Source: Bacillota bacterium
GTDB lineage: Bacteria; Bacillota; Clostridia; Christensenellales; SZUA-584
Direction: 5' to 3'
DNA: 13,581 nt
Assembly (NCBI GenBank): GCA_023406895.1
Contig: JAEXTV010000003.1
Span: forward strand, 1 to 13,581
The notes below the pieces were generated by a model. The model saw only the letters and a program-made list of their open reading frames with translations. It ran no database searches and was not told where the DNA came from. The translations under genes and the position numbers were made by a program. Below, piece by piece: positions 1 through 6,903 of this stretch. The first letter of the stretch is position 1. Every line of letters begins with the position of its first letter.

Positions 1-2
1 TC

Positions 3-125
3 TCAAGTGACTCAAAGCAAAAAGCAGCGATCGAGACGACTGCTTTAGCAGTTGTAGGGCAAATAATGCAATTGGCGAAATATTCAGTGCGTCTTGAGAC
101 GCTGGCCAGTAATATGCCCTTTTAG
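3..125 (+). CDS. C-terminal fragment of an unidentified ORF (cut by window edge)
   Basis: The third forward frame is open from the window edge to a TAG stop at 123-125, giving 40 residues that end in LETLASNMPF. I do not recognise the family. The piece reads like a helical C-terminus (AAIETTALAVVGQIMQLAKY). It is followed at once by two compact hairpins, and it lies where dxs or another isoprenoid gene usually precedes an OLE RNA, yet it does not resemble a Dxs C-terminus. The end of a transposase-type gene is possible but is inference only. The stop codon lies inside the first hairpin (116-128). It could equally be a chance open frame. Confidence 0.3.
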   Translation, partial: SSDSKQKAAIETTALAVVGQIMQLAKYSVRLETLASNMPF

Positions 126-165
126 GGCTAGTGCATGCCACCAGTTCAACTGGTGGTTTTGATTT
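116..165 (+). terminator. Tandem hairpins, the second terminator-like
   Basis: The first hairpin is GCCCT (116-120), TTT loop, AGGGC (124-128). The second is CCACCAG (138-144), five-base loop, CTGGTGG (150-156), followed by TTTTGATTT (157-165). The second is a reasonable intrinsic terminator that would stop transcription from the left before the OLE promoter. A pair of short perfect hairpins after a reading frame is also seen at the ends of some IS200/IS605-type elements. No transposase is visible to confirm that. The stretch from 166 to 319 holds no gene or structure I can support. Confidence 0.5.
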
Positions 166-319
166 GCGTTGCTTTTACAAATGCGAACAAATCTGCTTTA
201 AACTGTCTTGTTGCTTCCGAGGTGAAAAGCAGGATGTGGAATCGGTGCATATGTCCATATCATTTCTGGTTGGGTTGTGAGAGAAATGACCTTTCTGAGA
301 GCATTATTTTCTGACACCT

Positions 320-348
320 TTGATAATTGATTTAAAATGTTGTATAAT
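320..348 (+). promoter_or_regulatory. Sigma-A promoter of the OLE RNA
   Basis: A -35 element TTGATA (320-325), a 17-bp spacer and a perfect -10 TATAAT (343-348) predict a transcription start near 354-356. That start is just before the left strand of the helix joining the two ends of the OLE RNA (357-363). OLE therefore appears to have its own promoter, independent of upstream genes. Confidence 0.78.
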
Positions 349-354
349 CAGCAT

Positions 355-955
355 AAGGTGGTGCAGTATTCTAGTCGGTACTACGGTTTCGAAGGCGGGC
401 CTAAAAATCCGCAAACGGGCACATCGATGAAGTTTCTTGTGTTGGCTACTGACGCCCAGTCGGGGGCTGATGCTGGGAGTTAAGGTTGTGGGGCGATCCG
501 CAATGGCATGCGGGCGTAGACCCCGCTTCCGCGGAGACCCAAGCAGGTGATGGCTTTGCGCCGTTACTACTTGGGGTGGAAACCTGTTATGCGGCGACTA
601 GCTGTGTACAGAGTAGCCTGCCTTGAGTTTTGCGGGGCGTTATTACAGAACACGCTCTGAGGTGCCGTGGCCAGGCGCATCGGAGACGATTGCTGCAAGA
701 AACCCGCATGGCAATAGAGGCTAGAAACCGGTTTTGTGCTGTCGAGGAAAACTCCTAGACTGTAGAAGTGCGCGAAAACGCACCAAGATATTTTGGAGAT
801 TATAGTGTGGTCTAAACGGCAATCCAGTCACGCGGCCGGCGACGGGGCGTTTCAGGGTTTAAAGGGAAACCGCTTCATCGGCGACGGGAAGTATCTCTGA
901 AGGGAAATCCTACTGGACCTAAGCTGCAAGGTTTATCCAAAGTATCACCACCGTT
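355..955 (+). ncRNA. ole: OLE RNA (Ornate Large Extremophilic RNA)
   Basis: About 600 nt with no convincing reading frame but many local helices. Examples are GCGG/CCGC (395-398 with 409-412), CCCAG/CTGGG (455-459 with 473-477), CCGCA/TGCGG (498-502 with 509-513), CCGC-TTCC-GCGG (523-534) and GTGCG/CGCAC (768-772 with 779-783). The ends pair through GGTGGTG (357-363) and CACCACC (946-952), defining a transcript of about 596 nt, close to the published OLE length of about 600 nt. It sits directly upstream of an OapA-like membrane protein and the tlyA-nadK-argR-recN-spoIVB-spo0A block, which is the known OLE neighbourhood. OLE is reported to reside at the membrane with Oap proteins and to affect tolerance to cold, alcohols and Mg2+; its biochemical activity is unresolved. 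I assign it from size, structure and context, not from a covariance-model score. The 3' end could extend into the T-tract at 954-960. Confidence 0.88.
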
Positions 956-974
956 TTTTTATTTGGAGATATTT

Positions 975-1520
975 TTGGCTAAGAAAAGACTCAACCGAAA
1001 ATTGAAATACTGGGCGCTTAAGGTGTTCCTGATTTCGCTGGTTCTTACGGCGGGAATCAGCGTCGTGACAGAACTGCTGATGGACGAATTGTCCGTGACA
1101 GCGGCGGCGCTGCTTATTCTGGTTATCGTGCTGATTGGCGTGATATTTGATATCATCGGCATCGCGTTTGCCACATGCGATACCACGCCGTTTGTATCGA
1201 TGGCATCCAGAAAAATCAAGCGGGCCAAAAGCGCGTTGATGCTGCTGCGCAACGCGAGCGTGGTTTCCAATATCTGCGGCGACGTGGTGGGGGATATCTG
1301 CGGCATAGTGAGCGGCGCGGCAGGCGCAGCCATCGCGGTGAAAATCATCGCGCAGTCATCCGCAGCGTCAGATATCGTGATCACAATCGCCATTTCGAGC
1401 CTCATCGCGGCCGTCACTGTAGCGGGCAAAGCGGCGGGCAAAAAGCTCGCTATCAATAAGAACAAACAAATCGTCAGCTTCGTTTCATATGTGCTGATGT
1501 TTTTTTTACGGGAACGTTAA
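975..1520 (+). CDS. oapA: OapA, OLE RNA-associated integral membrane protein
   Basis: A 181-residue, very hydrophobic protein with a basic N-terminus (MAKKRLNRKLKYW). Hydrophobic stretches fall near residues 14-36, 42-66, 95-122 and 127-150, with a Lys-rich end. In this family OapA binds OLE RNA and holds it at the cytoplasmic membrane. D103-VVG-D107 matches the conserved DxxxD motif I associate with OapA. The identification rests on that motif, the length, the multi-pass topology and the position just after the OLE RNA. I prefer the TTG start at 975: GGAG (965-968) lies six bases upstream. An earlier in-frame TTG at 963 has only a T-tract before it. The stop is two bases before tlyA, so translation is probably coupled. 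Basic patches between membrane segments (RKIKRAK, 79-85) could contact RNA; this is inference. Confidence 0.88.
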   Translation: MAKKRLNRKLKYWALKVFLISLVLTAGISVVTELLMDELSVTAAALLILVIVLIGVIFDIIGIAFATCDTTPFVSMASRKIKRAKSALMLLRNASVVSNICGDVVGDICGIVSGAAGAAIAVKIIAQSSAASDIVITIAISSLIAAVTVAGKAAGKKLAINKNKQIVSFVSYVLMFFLRER

Positions 1521-1522
1521 CT

Positions 1523-2317
1523 ATGGCTGAGAAAACACGCATTGATGTTTATTTGCATGAAAAAGGGCTGGCCGAAAGCCGCGAGAAAGCGCGCGCGCTG
1601 ATTATGGCGGGCGAAGTGAGTATTGACGGACAGGTGTGCGCCAAAGCCTCCGCCACCGTGGCGGATGGGCAGCAGGTGACAGTGAAGACGAACGACGCGT
1701 TCGTGAGCCGAGGCGGGAAAAAGCTGCAAAAGGCGATCGACAGCTTCGATCTTCAATTGTCGGGCGTCACCGCGATTGACGTCGGCGCATCGACGGGCGG
1801 CTTTACCGATTGCATGCTCCGGCAGGGTGCGGCGTTTGTGTATGCGGTCGACGTCGGGTACGGCCAGCTTGCATGGCGCCTGAGGCAGGATGTCCGCGTG
1901 CGCGTGATGGAACGCCAGAACGCGCGATATCTTGAGCCGCAGATGTTTGACAGGCCGATCGGCTTTGCGAGCATCGATGTCTCTTTCATATCCTTAAAGC
2001 TTATTCTGCCGGTGGTTTCAAAAATACTGACGCCGCCGTTCACCATTGCGGCGCTGATTAAGCCGCAGTTTGAAGCGGGGCGGGATCATGTGGGTAAAAA
2101 AGGTGTTGTGCGCGATAAAAAAGTGCACATCGACGTGATTCACCATGTGCTCGACTTTGCCGCGCAGATCGGTCTTGTCGTCTGCGGGGTCGATTACAGC
2201 CCCATCAAAGGCCCCGAAGGCAATATTGAATACCTTGCGTGCTTTCGCGACAGCGGCGAAACAGCCTCCCCAGACATTGCTCTTGTGGTGGACGCAGCCC
2301 ATGAAGGCGCGGAATAA
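1523..2317 (+). CDS. tlyA: TlyA-family rRNA 2'-O-methyltransferase (FtsJ fold, S4 domain)
   Basis: A 264-residue protein with an N-terminal S4 RNA-binding domain (about 5-65) and an FtsJ/RrmJ-type methyltransferase domain. The SRGGKKL linker (62-68) and S-adenosylmethionine loop DVGASTGGFTD (86-96) are typical. Later motifs are DVSF (152-155) and LIKPQFEAGR (178-187), which carries a Lys of the expected K-D-K-E catalytic set. Family members methylate the 2'-OH of rRNA cytidines in the 16S and, in some species, 23S rRNA, and can affect capreomycin sensitivity. Whether this one modifies one or both subunits is not visible. The ATG is two bases after the oapA stop with only a weak SD (GGGAA near 1510), which fits coupling to oapA. 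Length is normal for the family. Confidence 0.91.
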   Translation: MAEKTRIDVYLHEKGLAESREKARALIMAGEVSIDGQVCAKASATVADGQQVTVKTNDAFVSRGGKKLQKAIDSFDLQLSGVTAIDVGASTGGFTDCMLRQGAAFVYAVDVGYGQLAWRLRQDVRVRVMERQNARYLEPQMFDRPIGFASIDVSFISLKLILPVVSKILTPPFTIAALIKPQFEAGRDHVGKKGVVRDKKVHIDVIHHVLDFAAQIGLVVCGVDYSPIKGPEGNIEYLACFRDSGETASPDIALVVDAAHEGAE

Positions 2318-2377
2318 CGCGAAACCATACGATTTCTTGTTGTATAATTATCCAATGTTATTTATAATAATAGATAT

Positions 2378-3220
2378 ATGGAGATGAAAAACGTCGGCGT
2401 ATTCGCCAACCCGTGCAAAGATATCAATCTGCAAGGCGCCCGTATGGTGGCGCAGCAGCTACGCCAAAGTGGCATTCGTGTGTGCTTTGATGCGGACGCA
2501 ATGCCCGAGGGCGAAAGCGAAAGCATCGACTATTCAGCAATCGATTGCCTGTTTGTGCTGGGCGGAGACGGCACACTGCTCAAAGCCGCCCAGGCCGCAA
2601 GCCTGTACGGCGTTTGCATACTCGGTATCAATTTGGGACGTCTCGGCTTTCTCACCGAGGTGGAACTCGGCGAAACACAGAAGGCCATCCAGCTGATTCA
2701 AAACGGTGATTGCTATGTGGAATCGCGCATCATGCTGCATGGCAGCGTCTATCGGGGCAGTGAAAAGCGCTGCGAGATGGAAGCGCTCAACGACATCGCC
2801 GTGCTCAAAAAGGATTTATCGCGCATGGTGAGGCTCGAACTCCAAATCGGGGGAGCGCTGGCCGATCGCGTGGACTGCGACGGCATGCTTGTGTCCACAC
2901 CTACGGGGTCTACCGGTTATTCCTTAAGCGCAGGCGGGCCCATTTTAAGCCCAAAGCTCGATTGTCTGCTAGCGACGCCGATATGCCCGCATTCACTTCA
3001 TTCACGCACGCAGGTGGTATCCGGCGACGATGAGATCGTGATCAGCCCGGCTGCGCCGGGCGGCAGTATGCTCTCGGCGGACGGTGTGCAGCAAACTGAA
3101 ATACAAAACGGAGAAATGGTTAAAATTAAAAGATCAAAGAATAAGGCATGTTTTCTGAGATTTCACGAGAACTATTTTTATCCTTTGCTTCGTTCAAAAT
3201 TTTTAAACTGGGACAGATAA
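2378..3220 (+). CDS. nadK: NAD kinase
   Basis: A 280-residue cytoplasmic ATP-NAD kinase that phosphorylates NAD to NADP. The GGDGT signature is at 62-66, followed by INLGRLGFLTE (85-95). LND (138-140) and STPTGSTGYSLSAGGPI (174-190) form the NAD-binding pocket, and the conserved ICPHSL follows at 203-208. The start is uncertain. ATG 2378 has no clear SD, and the GGAG at 2380-2383 abuts ATG 2384 with no spacer. The 60-bp gap after tlyA holds a TATAAT at 2343-2348 but no matching -35 box, so I do not call a promoter there. It lies in its usual place between tlyA and argR. NADP supply is not an obvious partner function for OLE, so conserved synteny may reflect operon history. Confidence 0.92.
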   Translation: MEMKNVGVFANPCKDINLQGARMVAQQLRQSGIRVCFDADAMPEGESESIDYSAIDCLFVLGGDGTLLKAAQAASLYGVCILGINLGRLGFLTEVELGETQKAIQLIQNGDCYVESRIMLHGSVYRGSEKRCEMEALNDIAVLKKDLSRMVRLELQIGGALADRVDCDGMLVSTPTGSTGYSLSAGGPILSPKLDCLLATPICPHSLHSRTQVVSGDDEIVISPAAPGGSMLSADGVQQTEIQNGEMVKIKRSKNKACFLRFHENYFYPLLRSKFLNWDR

Positions 3221-3240
3221 TAATGGCTTAGGAGGCAGCG

Positions 3241-3699
3241 ATGAAACAGGGACGGCAAAGCATCATACTGGAGCTGATTGAAAGTTTTGATATCGAAACT
3301 CAGGACGAGCTTTCATCACTGCTCCGCGAAAAAGGCTATGAGGTCACTCAGGCCACGATATCGCGCGATATCAAGGAACTCAAGCTCATTAAGGTTCAGT
3401 CGGATACCGGGGCGTATAAGTATGCGGCGTCGGGACGCGAGACGATGGGCAAGCTCGATATTTTCAAACGCGTTTTCCGCGATACTGTTTTGTCGGTGGA
3501 ACCGGCAGCCTCCTTGGTGGTGGTCAGAACGATGGCGGGCAGCGCCAACGCTGCCGCGGAAGCGATTGATGAGATGGATATTCCCGAGGTGGCGGGAACG
3601 CTAGCGGGAGACAACACAATTTTTGTGGCGGTGCGTGAAGACGGCATGCAAAAACGGGTCGTCGAGATTCTTTGCGGTATGCTCAGCGCGAAAAGATAG
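3241..3699 (+). CDS. argR: Arginine repressor ArgR/AhrC
   Basis: A 152-residue, full-length arginine-responsive regulator. The N-terminal winged helix-turn-helix (about 1-65) contains DELSSLLREKGYEVTQATIS (22-41) and the RDIKELKLIKV stretch after it. The C-terminal domain (about 80-152), which makes the hexamer and binds arginine, contains GTLAGDNTIFV (119-129). Most ArgR proteins have GDD here, so Asn at 125 replaces the second acidic residue of the arginine-binding pair. An ideal SD, AGGAGG (3230-3235), is five bases before the ATG. In Firmicutes ArgR represses arginine biosynthesis and activates catabolism. The link to recN is conserved in order and need not mean shared function. The recN start is 15 bases after the stop. 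Confidence 0.94.
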   Translation: MKQGRQSIILELIESFDIETQDELSSLLREKGYEVTQATISRDIKELKLIKVQSDTGAYKYAASGRETMGKLDIFKRVFRDTVLSVEPAASLVVVRTMAGSANAAAEAIDEMDIPEVAGTLAGDNTIFVAVREDGMQKRVVEILCGMLSAKR

Positions 3700-3714
3700 G
3701 GGTATGGGGTCACC

Positions 3715-5403
3715 ATGCTAAGCAAACTCATTATCAAAAATATTGCCTTGATTGAAGAGCTCGAGGTCAATCTTGCCGCGGGTATGAACGTGCTGTCCGG
3801 CGAAACGGGCGCTGGCAAATCGATCATCATTGATTCGGTTAATTTGGTGCTCGGTGAGCGCGCTGACAGGGAACTGCTGCGCACGGGCGCGCCCAAGGCG
3901 GTGGTTGAAGCCTGGTTCAGCGGCGTCAATGAGATTGTCAAAGATATTCTTGCTGAGCAGGAGATTGAAGACTGGCCGGAGCTGGTGATGAGCCGCGAAT
4001 TAAGCCCCACGGGCAAAAACGTGTGCCGAGTGAACGGAACGCTGATCTCGCTGGCCGTGCTCAAGGATTTGAGCGACAGGCTTGTGGATATCCACGGCCA
4101 GCACGAGCACCAATCGCTGCTGAGTGAGAAGAATCATATCGCGATGCTCGACGGTTTTGACCAACGCATCGAGGCGTTAAAGGCCGATGTCGCCGCCGTT
4201 TACGCGGATTATGCTGATGTCGTGAAGCGGCAGCGCGCGCTTTTCGGCAGCGACGGAGACCGTGAACGCCGCATCGACGTCCTTAATTTTCAAGTCAACG
4301 AAATCAAAATGGCAAATATCGCCGAAGGCGAAGAAGACGAATTAAACGCGCAGAAGGTAAGGCTTAACGCGGCGGAAAAAATTATGGACGCGCTCTCCGC
4401 TTCGTATAGCGAACTTTATGAAGGTGAGTCGTTTAACGCACTGTCAACGCTGAAAGACGTGAGCAGAAGGCTTAACGGCATCGCGGATGTGGACGAACGT
4501 TACGGACAGATGGCTGCGCGTGTTGATGAAGCGTACTACACGCTTGAGGAAGTCTCTTCGGCCATCCGCAGCGATATGGATGAAGATATGTTCGATGCCG
4601 ACACGCTGGAGAGCGTGGAGGAACGGCTTGCGCTGATTGCCTCGCTCAGACGTAAATACGGCGATCCGACGGTGACAGGCTCCTATCTGAAAAAAGCCGA
4701 GCAGGAGCTTACCGACCTGCTGGGCAGCGCCGAGCTCTTGGAACAGCTGGCGGCAAAAACGGCCGCATTGAAAGCAGAGCTGTACCAAAAGTCCTGTGCG
4801 CTGTCAGCACAGCGGCGGGATGCGGCCCAGCTTTTTGAGCAGCGCATGACGCAGCAGCTTGCCGACCTTGGCATGGCCTCGGCGTTTTTTTTCGTGCATT
4901 TTGAAGAGCTTGCCGATATCGAAAACTGTACGTTTTCAAAAAACGGCATCGACACGATTGAGTTTTACATGTCCACAAATCGCGGCGAACCATTAAAACC
5001 GCTGAGAAAAATTGCGTCGGGCGGCGAAGTTTCGCGCATTATGCTCGCGCTGAAAAATATTGCGGCCGACAGGGGCGGCATCCCGACGATGATATTCGAT
5101 GAAATCGATACAGGCATCAGCGGTCATATCGCGCAGGTGGTAGCGGAAAAACTGCAAACCATTTCCCGCGGACGTCAGGTTGTTTGCGTCACCCATCTGC
5201 CGCAGATTGCGAGCATGGCCGATAAGCATTTTCTGGTCACCAAGCAAAGTGACGAAGAAACCACAAGAACGTCTCTTTTGCCTCTCGATGATGAGAGACG
5301 TGTGGATGAAATAGCGCGGCTCGCGGGCGGCGATTCGGACATCTCGAAGGCACATGCGTTCGAAATGATCAAAAGAGCCGACATTTTTAAAAACGACAAT
5401 TAA
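3715..5403 (+). CDS. recN: DNA repair ATPase RecN
   Basis: A 562-residue SMC-like protein, normal for RecN, which acts early in double-strand-break repair and gathers DNA ends. Walker A is GETGAGKS (29-36), and the Q-loop region DIHGQHEHQ is at 125-133. A long, charged coiled-coil middle (about 150-400) includes many Glu/Lys/Ala heptads. The ABC signature ASGGE starts at residue 434 and Walker B MIFDEIDTG at 459, ending with the conserved THLPQIAS segment. It lies 15 bases after argR, preceded by a G-rich weak SD (GGGGT near 3708). No LexA-type operator is visible directly upstream, so it is probably read from the operon. A hairpin/U-tract follows at 5442-5489. Confidence 0.96.
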   Translation: MLSKLIIKNIALIEELEVNLAAGMNVLSGETGAGKSIIIDSVNLVLGERADRELLRTGAPKAVVEAWFSGVNEIVKDILAEQEIEDWPELVMSRELSPTGKNVCRVNGTLISLAVLKDLSDRLVDIHGQHEHQSLLSEKNHIAMLDGFDQRIEALKADVAAVYADYADVVKRQRALFGSDGDRERRIDVLNFQVNEIKMANIAEGEEDELNAQKVRLNAAEKIMDALSASYSELYEGESFNALSTLKDVSRRLNGIADVDERYGQMAARVDEAYYTLEEVSSAIRSDMDEDMFDADTLESVEERLALIASLRRKYGDPTVTGSYLKKAEQELTDLLGSAELLEQLAAKTAALKAELYQKSCALSAQRRDAAQLFEQRMTQQLADLGMASAFFFVHFEELADIENCTFSKNGIDTIEFYMSTNRGEPLKPLRKIASGGEVSRIMLALKNIAADRGGIPTMIFDEIDTGISGHIAQVVAEKLQTISRGRQVVCVTHLPQIASMADKHFLVTKQSDEETTRTSLLPLDDERRVDEIARLAGGDSDISKAHAFEMIKRADIFKNDN

Positions 5404-5441
5404 AACAAACCCTGCAGATTATTTCAAAGTATAAATCCATG

Positions 5442-5489
5442 CACCTCTAACGACAATAATAACAACAAATCGTTAAGAGGTGTTTTTTT
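5442..5489 (+). terminator. recN terminator that contains the spoIVB ribosome binding site
   Basis: The left arm CACCTCTAACGA (5442-5453) pairs with TCGTTAAGAGGTG (5470-5482), with one bulged T and a 16-base A-rich loop. Seven T residues follow (5483-5489). This fits an intrinsic terminator for the recN transcript. The right arm also carries the AGAGGTG SD of spoIVB, whose TTG start uses the last two T residues. Readthrough RNA would hide the SD, while RNA starting inside the loop would not. Confidence 0.65.
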
Positions 5490-6750
5490 GAAAAAGATAA
5501 TCAGAATCTTCGGGATTTTAATAGTGGCATTGCTTTGTGCGGTCTATTTTTTACCTGCCGTCCGCAGCTATTCAAGTATTCCTAACGAAATTTATATACA
5601 AAAAGGAACGCAAACGGCCATTGATCTCGGGCTGCCCATCAAGGCCGATGTACAGGCCAAGGGCGTCATAAGCCTTTCGGGAGATACACTCGAAGAAGCG
5701 GTTGGTATGCAGAGCCCGCTTGTGATCGATTCACTCAGCAGCGGCGATGCCACCATAGAACTTTCCATATTCGGTCTGCCTGTCAAAGAAGTCAGGGTGA
5801 ATGTCAGCGACGAAATGATGGTCATTCCGGGCGGACAGAGCATCGGCGTCACGCTGTATACAAAGGGTGCGCTGGTGGTGGGCATCACAGGTCTCGAGAT
5901 GGAAAACGGCTCCTCGGTGAATCCTGCGCGCGAAGCGGGTATGCTGCCGGGCGATGTGATTCTCAGCATCAACGGCGAGACCGTGCAGAACGCCGACCAT
6001 GTCAGCAAAATCGTGGACGCTTCACAAGGGACTCTCAATGTGATGGTGGACAGGGGAGGACGTTCGCTTGAATTAAAGGTGACGCCTGTGCCGGATTATA
6101 AAACGGGCAAACTGCGTCTTGGCGTTTGGGTCAGGGACAGTACAGCGGGCGTGGGCACGCTGACGTTTATTGACCCTAACAAGCGATGGTTCGGCGGACT
6201 CGGCCATGCGATTTGCGATCTCGATACGGGCAGCGTGCTCAGCGTGAAAGAAGGCGAAATTTACTATTCTGAAGTGATACAGATCAATAAGGGCGAAAAC
6301 GGCGTCCCCGGCGAAATTAAAGGGTATTTCTCAAGTGCCTCGGGCAATATGGGGCTCATTCTGAAGAACACCGATTACGGTATATACGGCACGGTGTACG
6401 ACAGCGTTGACTTGAGCGAATTGCCTGAACCGATCCCGGTTGCGCGGCCAGACGAAGTGATGCTGGGGCCCGCCAAAATACTGTCTACAATAGACCATGA
6501 AGGCGTGAAAGAGTTTAACTGCGAAATCATTAAGATCAACAGCCAAAACGCGCCTGAACAGAAAAGTCTTGTAATTCGAGTGACAGACGAGGAACTGCTG
6601 GAGAAAACAGGCGGTATCGTTCAGGGCATGAGCGGCAGCCCCATTATACAAAACGGAAAGCTGGTCGGTGCGGTCACACATGTTTTCGTCAACAATCCCA
6701 CAAAAGGATATGGCCTTTTTGCGGACTGGATGCTTGAACAGACAAAATAG
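5488..6750 (+). CDS. spoIVB: SpoIVB peptidase, sigma-K checkpoint signal (PDZ, family S55)
   Basis: A 420-residue secreted serine peptidase of sporulation. It is made in the forespore, enters the intermembrane space and cleaves SpoIVFA, relieving the block on pro-sigma-K processing. Residues 5-25 are an N-terminal signal/anchor segment, and a PDZ domain spans about 115-200 (REAGMLPGDVILSINGE). The S55 catalytic region has GLGHAI with His240 and GMSGSPI with the likely nucleophile Ser382, followed by GAVTH. The start is a TTG supported by SD AGAGGTG (5476-5482), which lies in a terminator arm. No clean sigma-G or sigma-F promoter was found; GTATA (5429-5433) and an AATAATA in the hairpin loop are spaced too far apart (about 21 bp). 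It is followed by a separate spo0A promoter. Confidence 0.96.
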   Translation: MKKIIRIFGILIVALLCAVYFLPAVRSYSSIPNEIYIQKGTQTAIDLGLPIKADVQAKGVISLSGDTLEEAVGMQSPLVIDSLSSGDATIELSIFGLPVKEVRVNVSDEMMVIPGGQSIGVTLYTKGALVVGITGLEMENGSSVNPAREAGMLPGDVILSINGETVQNADHVSKIVDASQGTLNVMVDRGGRSLELKVTPVPDYKTGKLRLGVWVRDSTAGVGTLTFIDPNKRWFGGLGHAICDLDTGSVLSVKEGEIYYSEVIQINKGENGVPGEIKGYFSSASGNMGLILKNTDYGIYGTVYDSVDLSELPEPIPVARPDEVMLGPAKILSTIDHEGVKEFNCEIIKINSQNAPEQKSLVIRVTDEELLEKTGGIVQGMSGSPIIQNGKLVGAVTHVFVNNPTKGYGLFADWMLEQTK

Positions 6751-6752
6751 AG

Positions 6753-6761
6753 TTTGTCGAT
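6753..6761 (+). promoter_or_regulatory. Possible Spo0A binding site (0A box)
   Basis: TTTGTCGAT matches the 0A-box consensus TTTGTCRAA at eight of nine positions. It sits just after the spoIVB stop and about 55 bp upstream of the sigma-H-like -35 of spo0A, where autoregulatory boxes occur in Bacillus. One 9-bp match by itself is modest evidence. Confidence 0.4.
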
Positions 6762-6814
6762 TTATGTAGTATTTTGCTGAATTATGGGATATTTTGTGTT
6801 TGTTGATGGATATT

Positions 6815-6844
6815 AAAGGGTTTTCTAACGGCAATGTTGAATTG
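6815..6844 (+). promoter_or_regulatory. Sigma-H-type promoter of spo0A
   Basis: AAAGGGTTT (6815-6823) matches the sigma-H -35 consensus RNAGGAWWW at eight of nine positions. After 12 bases, GTTGAATTG (6836-6844) matches RNNGAATWW at eight of nine. This predicts a start near 6850, about 50 bases before the spo0A start codon. A sigma-H promoter here is expected from Bacillus, where it raises Spo0A on entry into sporulation. Confidence 0.6.
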
Positions 6845-6903
6845 ATTAATACTATTATTCAAAGCCATATATGATACCTATTAATAGAAGGGCAGGCGGA
6901 AAA

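Noticed and set aside
116..165. Right end of an IS200/IS605 element with a guide-type RNA
   Set aside because: The hairpins are suggestive, but no Y1 transposase or TnpB motif is seen in the partial frame, so I keep it only as a possible explanation.
355..955. Short open frames inside the OLE region
   Set aside because: None has an SD with a sensible length; the region is dominated by complementary helices and fits a structured RNA.
959..1465. Long minus-strand frame opposite oapA
   Set aside because: It is the shadow of a hydrophobic, GC-rich gene; no SD or family match, while the + strand OapA is supported by motif, SD and context.
2343..2348. TATAAT before nadK as a promoter
   Set aside because: No recognisable -35 hexamer at 16-19 bp upstream; AT-rich intergenic sequence easily yields this hexamer.
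3396..4064. 222-codon minus-strand frame across argR/recN
   Set aside because: It lies opposite two clearly identified genes; its Ser/Ile-rich content is what the reverse of their codons gives.
5429..5461. Sigma-G promoter for spoIVB (GTATA and AATAATA)
   Set aside because: The spacing of about 21 bp is too long and the -10 lacks the usual leading C; kept only as a remark in the spoIVB entry and the hairpin finding.
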